A DNA stretch of 61,383 nucleotides from an uncultured Caldilineales bacterium (GTDB lineage Bacteria; Chloroflexota; Anaerolineae; JAAEKA01): NCBI GenBank assembly GCA_937907455.1, contig CALESQ010000049.1, forward strand, positions 1 to 61,383. Reading direction: 5' to 3'. A program made the position numbers and the translations under genes. The notes beneath the pieces were generated by a model that was not told the origin of the DNA, made no database searches, and saw only the letters and a list, made by a program, of their open reading frames with translations. Below, piece by piece: positions 52,443 through 59,435 of this stretch (positions are counted from its first letter, which is position 1; each line of letters begins with the position of its first letter).

Positions 52443-52499
52443 ACCATTTATTGTCCGGCTCTTGTAATTCAACCGAAAGTCGCACACTACCAAACTTTC
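52443..52499 (+). repeat. 57-bp direct repeat, copy 2
   Basis: Second copy of the 57-bp unit, ending 7 bp before the -35 of the M14 carboxypeptidase promoter. The 504-bp region between glgX and the M14 gene otherwise contains no supported gene. Confidence 0.75.
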
Positions 52500-52506
52500 C
52501 TTCCGC

Positions 52507-52535
52507 TTGTTGCACAGATGTATTGCGGGTACAAT
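52507..52535 (+). promoter_or_regulatory. promoter of the M14 carboxypeptidase gene
   Basis: TTGTTG (52507-52512), 17-bp spacer, TACAAT (52530-52535), about 50 bp before the ATG at 52585. Confidence 0.55.
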
Positions 52536-52584
52536 AGCCACCGTGCTTCGCTTTCTGCTTTACTCTGCTTATGTTGGAGGTTCT

Positions 52585-55566
52585 ATGACCCATCGCTCTC
52601 GTCTGGTTACGCTGCTTGTCCTGCTTTTGCTCTTTACCAGCCTGGTTCCATCTGCGCTGGCTGCACCCCCCGCGCCTAACAACACCGCACTGCCGGAGGG
52701 TCCGGTAGTGGTGCGCATCTATTACAACACGCCGTCTGATATGGCCCTGCTTCATGATTACGATGTGTTCGAGTACAACAACCGCAAGGAAGGGTATTTT
52801 CTGGCTGCGATCAGCCTGCAACAACTGCCCGATCTGCAAAAGCTCGGCCTGCGCGTGCAGGTAGATGCCGCACAAACCGCCAACTTCACCTTCCGCGCCC
52901 CGGCAGCACCCGATCAGACAGATGGCATCCCCGGCTATGCCTGCTACCGCACGGTGGAGGAAACTTTTACCACTGCCTCGACCATTGTCAGCGCTCACCC
53001 CACGCTGGCAAGCTGGGTGGATGCGGGCGATTCCTGGGACAAACTCACCGCAGGCGGAGCTACCGGCTACGACATGATGGTGCTAAAGCTCACCAACTCA
53101 GCCATTGCCGGCCCCAAGCCAAAGTTGCTGATCACAGCTTCGATCCACGCCCGCGAGTACACACCGGCAGAATTAACGACCCGCTTCGCTGAGTACCTCA
53201 TCAACAACTACGGCACAAATGCCGATGCTACCTGGCTGCTGGATCATCACGAAGTCCACTTAATGCTACATGCCAACCCTGATGGCCGCAAACAGGCCGA
53301 AGCTGGCCTGTCGTGGCGCAAGAACACCAATCAAAACTACTGCGGCACCACCAGCACCTCACGCGGGGCTGACCTGAACCGCAATTTCGCCTTTCAGTGG
53401 GGCTGCTGTGGCGGCTCCAGCGGCAGCGCCTGTTCGGAAACCTATCGCGGCCCCAGTGCAGCCTCTGAGCCTGAGGTGCAGACCATTCAAGCGTATATGC
53501 GTGCCATCTTCCCTGACCAACGCGGACCGCTGCTGACCGATCCCGCGCCTGCGGATGCCACCGGCGTATACCTGGATATTCACAGCTACAGCGATCTGGT
53601 GCTGTGGCCGTGGGGCTTCACCAGCACCGTGCCCCCGAACGGCACCGCCTTGCAGACGCTCGGACGCAAGTTCGCCTATTTCAACAGCTATACCCCACAG
53701 CAGGCTATTGACCTGTACGCCACCGATGGCACCACCGACGATTTTCTCTACGGCGATTTGGGCGTTGCCGCCTACACCTTTGAGCTGGGTGACAGCTTCT
53801 TCCAGGACTGCGCCACGTTTGAAAACACCATTGTGCCCGCCAACCTGCCCGCACTGGTCTACGCGGCCAAGGTGGCACGTACACCCTATCTGACCGCTGC
53901 CGGGCCAGATGCACTGACACCGGTCGTAGCCCCTGCCACTGCTACCGCCGGTGATTCGGTCACACTTACCGCCAGCATCAACGACACGCGCTTCAACAAC
54001 TCTGGCGGCACTGAACCGACACAAGCCATTGCCGCAGCCGAATATTACCTGGACACCCCGCCCTGGCAGGCGGGCGCTGTCGCCTATCCGCTGGCCGCCA
54101 GCGACGGCACCTTCAACAGCTCGATGGAAGCGGTTACGGCCACCATCAACACGGCGGGCCTGAGCGGGGGTCGCCACATCGTTTTTGTGCGCGGCAAAGA
54201 TGCAGCCAACAACTGGGGCGCCTTCAGTGCTGTGTTTCTCGATGTAACGGCGTTCAGCGTCAACCCCACCAGCGTAGCCGTGTGTGCCCCTGCCAGCGCG
54301 ATCTATCCCATCAGTGTGGGCTACGCCGGGTCTGTCACTTTCAGCGTCAGCGGCAATCCGGCAGGCAGCAGCACCGGCTTTTCCCCTAATCCGGTAAGCG
54401 GCCCCGGCAGCACCACACTGACCATCGGCAACATTGCGGCGGCTGCGCCCGGCGCTTACACACTCAACGTCACCGGCTCCTACGCCGCCGGATCGCAGAC
54501 CACACCGCTGGCGTTAAATATCGCCACGGCCGCACCCGCCGCGGTAATGCAGACAGCACCGGCCAACGGCGCCACCAACGTAGTGGCCGCTCCTACTCTC
54601 ACGTGGAATGCAGTGGCTCAGGCCAACGGCTACACCGTGCAGATCGCCACCGATGCCGGTTTCAGCAACATCGTGGCCTCAGCCAGCAATCTGGCCGCCA
54701 CCAGCTTCACCCCGGCGACGCTGCTCAACACCAGCACACGCTACTACTGGCGCGTCTGGTCAGGCAATGCCTGCGGCGCTGGCGCTTACTCGACCACCTG
54801 GAGCTTCACCACCGTGGCCGCGCCCGGCGATTGCAGCCCGGGCAGCACCCCCAACGTGCTGTTCACCACCGGCTTTGAAAGCGGTCTGGCTGGTTGGAGC
54901 ACACCGGCAGGCATCGGCACCAATACCTGGGCGCTGGCCACTGCCAACCCTCACAGCGGCGGGCAACACGTGCGCGGTCTTAACCCCGCCACAGTGAGCA
55001 ACCAGCCTCTGGTGTCGCCAGCAATAACTCTGCCCACCGGCCAAAACCCGGTGGTGCTGAAATTCTGGCATCTGCCCAACCTGGAAAACAACGGCGCCAC
55101 CGCCTGCTATGACGGCGGCATTCTGGAGGTTTCCAGCAACGGCGGCAGCACCTGGACACAGGTTGCCAACGCCAATCTGCTGGCGGGCAGCTACACCGGC
55201 CTAATCTCCAGCTCATGGAGCAACCCGCTGGCTGGACGGCAGGGCTGGTGCAACGGCAGCACCTACAGCAACGTCATTGCCGACCTGAGCAGCTACGCCG
55301 GGCAAACCGTGCAGTTCCGCTTCAGCCTCGGCACAGACAATGGCATAGGTGATACCGGCTGGGATGTGGATGACCTCACCCTGCAAAGCTGCCAGGCAGC
55401 CTGTCCCTACGACGTAAACCACGATGGCAGGGTAGACATTGTGGATGTGCAATTGGTGGCCGGTGCGTTTGGCACAGCGAATGCTGCCTACGACTTCAAC
55501 GGCAGCGGTGCAGTGGATGTTGCCGACATTCAGGCAGCAGCCGAACACTGGTATGTAGGCTGTTAA
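52585..55566 (+). CDS. secreted M14 zinc carboxypeptidase with Ig-like, FN3-like, anchor-J-like and dockerin modules
   Basis: 993 residues with a signal peptide (cleavage after about SALA, residue 26). The M14 domain has zinc ligands HARE (H188, E191) and H333 (DIHSYSD), substrate-binding NPDGR and DLNRNF, and catalytic Glu400 (TFELGDS). Then come an Ig-like module (CAPASAIYPISVGYAGSVTFSVSGN), an FN3-like module (TLTWNAVAQANGYTVQIATDAGFSN) and a jelly-roll module (VLFTTGFESGLAGW... DDLTLQSC). The C-terminal part is a dockerin-like pair of Ca loops (DVNHDGRVDIVDV, DFNGSGAVDVADI). ATG 52585 has GGAGG 4 nt upstream; the longer frame would start inside the promoter. It trims C-terminal residues of extracellular peptides, and the dockerin implies binding to a partner. 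Confidence 0.9.
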   Translation: MTHRSRLVTLLVLLLLFTSLVPSALAAPPAPNNTALPEGPVVVRIYYNTPSDMALLHDYDVFEYNNRKEGYFLAAISLQQLPDLQKLGLRVQVDAAQTANFTFRAPAAPDQTDGIPGYACYRTVEETFTTASTIVSAHPTLASWVDAGDSWDKLTAGGATGYDMMVLKLTNSAIAGPKPKLLITASIHAREYTPAELTTRFAEYLINNYGTNADATWLLDHHEVHLMLHANPDGRKQAEAGLSWRKNTNQNYCGTTSTSRGADLNRNFAFQWGCCGGSSGSACSETYRGPSAASEPEVQTIQAYMRAIFPDQRGPLLTDPAPADATGVYLDIHSYSDLVLWPWGFTSTVPPNGTALQTLGRKFAYFNSYTPQQAIDLYATDGTTDDFLYGDLGVAAYTFELGDSFFQDCATFENTIVPANLPALVYAAKVARTPYLTAAGPDALTPVVAPATATAGDSVTLTASINDTRFNNSGGTEPTQAIAAAEYYLDTPPWQAGAVAYPLAASDGTFNSSMEAVTATINTAGLSGGRHIVFVRGKDAANNWGAFSAVFLDVTAFSVNPTSVAVCAPASAIYPISVGYAGSVTFSVSGNPAGSSTGFSPNPVSGPGSTTLTIGNIAAAAPGAYTLNVTGSYAAGSQTTPLALNIATAAPAAVMQTAPANGATNVVAAPTLTWNAVAQANGYTVQIATDAGFSNIVASASNLAATSFTPATLLNTSTRYYWRVWSGNACGAGAYSTTWSFTTVAAPGDCSPGSTPNVLFTTGFESGLAGWSTPAGIGTNTWALATANPHSGGQHVRGLNPATVSNQPLVSPAITLPTGQNPVVLKFWHLPNLENNGATACYDGGILEVSSNGGSTWTQVANANLLAGSYTGLISSSWSNPLAGRQGWCNGSTYSNVIADLSSYAGQTVQFRFSLGTDNGIGDTGWDVDDLTLQSCQAACPYDVNHDGRVDIVDVQLVAGAFGTANAAYDFNGSGAVDVADIQAAAEHWYVGC

Positions 55567-55587
55567 CCTCCTATAACCAAGTAAAAA

Positions 55588-55622
55588 AACCGGCGGCTTG
55601 GTGCAAGCCGCCGGTTTTTTTT
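55588..55622 (+). terminator. rho-independent terminator after the M14 gene
   Basis: Perfect 13-bp stem AACCGGCGGCTTG/CAAGCCGCCGGTT with a GTG loop, followed by eight Ts (55615-55622). An A run upstream would make it work on the opposite strand too. Confidence 0.95.
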
Positions 55623-55625
55623 CAC

Positions 55626-55654
55626 TTGCATGATCAGTGAGGCAATGCTATAAT
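55626..55654 (+). promoter_or_regulatory. promoter of the S8 protease gene
   Basis: TTGCAT (55626-55631), 17-bp spacer, TATAAT (55649-55654), immediately after the preceding terminator and about 65 bp before the start codon. Confidence 0.75.
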
Positions 55655-55719
55655 CGCCGCACTTTCAGCTTCCGCTCGCCCGCTTTGGGCAACCCTACGT
55701 AACGAGGAGATACAACTTT

Positions 55720-58700
55720 ATGCGCCGACTGCTGTCTTTTTTGCTTGTGATTGTCGTTCTGGCAACGTTGTGGCTTCCAGCTTTTGCTGCTGAAAATGCC
55801 ACAGTTGTCCGCGCGTCCGATGCTCCCAATCGTGTCACCTTGCGCGTTCCTCACTTCACGTTCGATCCTGTTCTGGATGGCGAGCCTAAACTGAGCAATA
55901 CCGAACGCTTCGATGGAGTGCAGAGTGGATTGCGCCTGGTGCAATTCTACGGCCCAACTCAAGATGCCTGGTTGGCCGGACTAAAAGCTGCAGGCTTGCA
56001 GGTATTGCAGTATTACCCTGACTACAGCTACCTGGTTTGGGGCAGTCAAACAGCTCTGAACGCTACCGCCAGCCTGGACTTTGTGCGTTGGTCGGGCAAT
56101 TTCCATCCCGCTTACAAGATCAACAGTGACCTGGAAGGGCGCTCTGGGGTTGTCAGCAACGTAGATGTATTTTTCTACAACAATGGCAGCGTCGAAGCTA
56201 CCCTGTCTGCCATCAAGGCCTTGGGTGGCAAAGTAATCCAGTACAACCCCGCCCAACCGGATAAAGCTTTCTACGATGCTATTGTCGAACTGGACGCGGC
56301 GGCATTTGCTGCCGTGGCTCAGATCAACACAGTGGTGTGGCTGGGCTATTCTCACCCGATCCCCACCCTGGACGATGAAATGTCGGGGCAAATCATGGCC
56401 GGTAACTATTCCGGCGCAGGTGTACCTTTCACCGGCTATCTCAGCCATCTCGGCACATTGGGCGTGGACGGCAGCGGCGTCACCTGGGCCACAATTGACA
56501 CCGGCGTTGACTACGACCATCCCGACTTTGCCGGACGCATTGTCGGTGGCTATGAGTTCCCCGGCTCCTGCGCAATCGCAGGACAGCCCGGCAGCGACTG
56601 TGCCGCCGGCGGCCACGGCACGCACGTCACCGGTATCATCGGTGGTGATGCCGCCGCAGGCTTTGCAGATGCCAATGGTTTCAAATACGGCTTGGGCGTG
56701 GCGCCCGAATACAGCATCTTTGCCATGAATTCGCTGTCTGCATCGGCCTGGCCGCCCACGGGTGGCTGGCAAGAGCACAGCAAGCGCGCCGTACTGGGTA
56801 GTGCCATTGGCGGCAACAACTCATGGACCACCGGCGAGGGCACGAACCACGGCTATCAGGCTTCTGAACGTACCCACGACCTGATGGTGTTGGACGGTAA
56901 CTTCGATACCACAGCCGTTGAGCCGTTCATCGAGGTCTTCTCGGCGGGCAACTCTGGCCCTGGTGCCAACACTCTTACCGCACCCAAGGAAGGCAAAAAC
57001 CTGATCATTGTGGCTGCCAGCCAGAACTATCGCGTTGGCAGTATCAACACAATTGCCAGCTTCAGCAGCCGCGGGCCTGCCGTAGATGGGCGCATTGTCC
57101 CCACGATCACTACCCCCGGTGAGCAAATTGCCTCAACCCGCAACGACACCGGCGGTGATTGCTCCACAGCCATCACCGGCACCAGCAACCGCTACGCCTT
57201 CTGTTCGGGCACCAGCATGGCCGCTCCGCACACGTCGGGCGCTGTGGTGTTGGCCACACAGTGGTGGCGCGGCTTGAACGCCGGGGCCAATCCCAGCCCG
57301 GCTATGGCCAAGGCCCTGCTGGTGAACAGCGCGGTGGATATGGGCACAGCCGACATCCCGAACTTCAACGAGGGGTGGGGTCGTGTCAACATCACCAAAA
57401 TGATCCAGCCGGATGCCGATACCCTGTATTGGGATCAGGAGCATGTGTTTACAGCCAGCGGCCAACAGTGGCTGCTCACCGTCGGTGTGGCTGATCCTAG
57501 CAAGCCGGTAAAGATCACCTTAGCCTGGAGCGATGCCGCTGGCGCGGTAGGTGCTAACCCGGCACTGGTTAACAACCTGGATCTCACCGTAGTCAACGGC
57601 GCAAACAGCTACAAAGGTAATGTCTTCAGCAGCGGCTGGAGCGCCACCGGCGGCACGGCTGATATCCGCAACAACCTGGAAAACGTCTACATCCAGACCC
57701 CTGTGCGCAGCGCTAACGCCAGCGATTTGCAGATCACCATCAACGCCCTCAACATCGCGGGCGATGGCGTGCTGGGCAATGCAGATACCACAGATCAGAA
57801 CTTTGCTCTGATCTGTCAGAACTGCGCGCTGGCCAGCGACTTTACCTTGACTGCCACACCCGCAACGCAGGATGTTTGTATCCCTGGCAATGCAGTTTAC
57901 ACCGTTAATGTAGGCAGCATTCTTGCCTTTAATGATCCCGTAACCCTGAGTGTAAGCGGCAATCCTGGCGGTACTACAACCACTTTCAGCACCAACCCCG
58001 TGACCCCTGCAGGCAGCAGCACTCTGACCATTGGCAACACAGCCGCGGCTGCGGCCGGTTCCTACAATATGATCATCACTGGCGTAGCGCCCACCAGCAC
58101 CCATACCACCACGGTAGGTCTGAATCTATTCGCCGCTGCCCCGACTGCGCCGATGCTGGTATCACCGGCCAACGCTGCCCTGAACGTGCCTGCGGCCCCC
58201 ACCTTCACCTGGAACGCCGTCACCGGCGCAGCCAGCTACAGCATCGAAGTCGCCACCGATGCAGGCTTCAGCAACATCGTAGCCTCGGCCACTGGCATTG
58301 CTGGCACCAGTTGGACCAGCAACGTCACCCTCAACACCAGCACCATGTACTACTGGCGCGTGTGGGCTGTCAATGCCTGCGGTGTCGGAGCTTACTCAGC
58401 CACCTGGAACTTCACCACCGTGGCTGCACCTGGTGATTGCACCACCGGCACCTCGCCCAACGTGCTCTACACCACCGGCTTCGAGAGTGGCATCACCGGC
58501 TGGACTACACCGGCGGGTGTCGGAACCAACACCTGGGCCATTGCCACCGTCCACCCCTACACCGGCGCTCAGCATGTGCGCGGCCTTAACCCCACCACAG
58601 TCGCCGACCAGCGGCTGGTCTCGCCGGCACTGGCTCTGCCCACCGGCGAAAACCCCGTGGTGCTGAAGTTCTGGCATACCCCTGACCTGGAAAACAACGG

Positions 58701-59133
58701 CGCCACCGCCTGCTACGACGGCGGCATCCTCGAAGTCTCCAGCGACGGCGGCACCACCTGGACCCAGGTTCCTGCCGCCAGCATCCTCGTTGGCGGTTAC
58801 ACCGGCCCAGTCTCCAGCTCGTGGAGCAACCCGCTGGCTGGAATGCAAGCCTGGTGTAACGATAACCCCTACAGCAATGTAGTGGCTGATCTCACCGCTT
58901 ACGCCGGTCAAACAGTCCAGTTCCGCTTCCGCATCGGCACGGACTCTTCTTTGAGCGATACCGCCTGGGACATTGATGACCTCACCGTCCAGAGCTGCGC
59001 GGCTCCCACCGCTGTCACCCTCAACAGCGTTCAGGCCACCCCGCTCACCGCTGTGCCCCTGACGGCCTTCCCGGCTGCTGCCCTGGCTGCCCTCGCCGGC
59101 GCTGCCTTCGCCCTCCGCCGCCGCCAGGCCTGA
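55720..59133 (+). CDS. secreted S8 (subtilisin-like) serine protease with C-terminal membrane anchor
   Basis: 1137 residues: signal peptide (to about residue 24), prodomain-like region, then an S8 domain with Asp260 (TIDTGVDYDHPDF), His299 (GGHGTHVTG), oxyanion Asn411 (SAGNSGPG) and Ser499 (SGTSMAAPHTSG). It is followed by a beta-rich domain, an Ig-like module (VCIPGNAVYTVNVGS), an FN3-like module and a jelly-roll module closely related to those of the upstream M14 protein. The tail (TPLTAVPLTAFPAAALAALA then AFALRRRQA) is a hydrophobic helix ending in Arg residues, like a CTERM sorting or anchoring signal. GAGGAG is 10 nt before the ATG. It has its own promoter and terminator. Confidence 0.92.
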   Translation: MRRLLSFLLVIVVLATLWLPAFAAENATVVRASDAPNRVTLRVPHFTFDPVLDGEPKLSNTERFDGVQSGLRLVQFYGPTQDAWLAGLKAAGLQVLQYYPDYSYLVWGSQTALNATASLDFVRWSGNFHPAYKINSDLEGRSGVVSNVDVFFYNNGSVEATLSAIKALGGKVIQYNPAQPDKAFYDAIVELDAAAFAAVAQINTVVWLGYSHPIPTLDDEMSGQIMAGNYSGAGVPFTGYLSHLGTLGVDGSGVTWATIDTGVDYDHPDFAGRIVGGYEFPGSCAIAGQPGSDCAAGGHGTHVTGIIGGDAAAGFADANGFKYGLGVAPEYSIFAMNSLSASAWPPTGGWQEHSKRAVLGSAIGGNNSWTTGEGTNHGYQASERTHDLMVLDGNFDTTAVEPFIEVFSAGNSGPGANTLTAPKEGKNLIIVAASQNYRVGSINTIASFSSRGPAVDGRIVPTITTPGEQIASTRNDTGGDCSTAITGTSNRYAFCSGTSMAAPHTSGAVVLATQWWRGLNAGANPSPAMAKALLVNSAVDMGTADIPNFNEGWGRVNITKMIQPDADTLYWDQEHVFTASGQQWLLTVGVADPSKPVKITLAWSDAAGAVGANPALVNNLDLTVVNGANSYKGNVFSSGWSATGGTADIRNNLENVYIQTPVRSANASDLQITINALNIAGDGVLGNADTTDQNFALICQNCALASDFTLTATPATQDVCIPGNAVYTVNVGSILAFNDPVTLSVSGNPGGTTTTFSTNPVTPAGSSTLTIGNTAAAAAGSYNMIITGVAPTSTHTTTVGLNLFAAAPTAPMLVSPANAALNVPAAPTFTWNAVTGAASYSIEVATDAGFSNIVASATGIAGTSWTSNVTLNTSTMYYWRVWAVNACGVGAYSATWNFTTVAAPGDCTTGTSPNVLYTTGFESGITGWTTPAGVGTNTWAIATVHPYTGAQHVRGLNPTTVADQRLVSPALALPTGENPVVLKFWHTPDLENNGATACYDGGILEVSSDGGTTWTQVPAASILVGGYTGPVSSSWSNPLAGMQAWCNDNPYSNVVADLTAYAGQTVQFRFRIGTDSSLSDTAWDIDDLTVQSCAAPTAVTLNSVQATPLTAVPLTAFPAAALAALAGAAFALRRRQA

Positions 59134-59175
59134 TCTGCCTGACCCTGCACGCAGGGCATCCCTCGCCCTGCCTTG

Positions 59176-59213
59176 AAAAGCCTCTCAGCCATTTAGCTGA
59201 GAGGCTTTTTTGT
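59176..59213 (+). terminator. rho-independent terminator after the S8 protease gene
   Basis: Perfect 14-bp stem AAAAGCCTCTCAGC/GCTGAGAGGCTTTT with a 6-nt loop and a T run to about 59211. Confidence 0.95.
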
Positions 59214-59435
59214 TCTCGTATTGTTCAATAATCGTTCACAGGCGTTTTTGCCCTATGGCGGCAAGGCGTTTTTGCGCGATGCAACGAGATGATTTAAAAT
59301 TCAACTTTATCAGCAGCAAGAAAGCAGCCAGTCCTCTGCTTTCAGGTTATGTTCACATCGCTGTTTGTATTTCAGCCCCACAAACAGCAAAAGTCTTTTG
59401 TTTTTGTTTTTTGGGAGAAAGGAAAGGTGTACCCT
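59214..59435. other. 222-bp leader of the third secreted protein gene
   Basis: Contains a direct repeat of AGGCGTTTTTGC (near 59239 and 59266) and a T-rich tract near 59396-59412. GGAGAAAGGAAAGG (about 59413-59426) supplies the ribosome site. No further gene seen. Confidence 0.4.

Noticed and set aside
52309..52998. 229-codon minus-strand frame over the 57-bp repeats and the M14 gene start
   Set aside because: Its residues mirror the direct repeats, it overlaps the well-supported M14 gene, and it has no recognisable domain or ribosome site.
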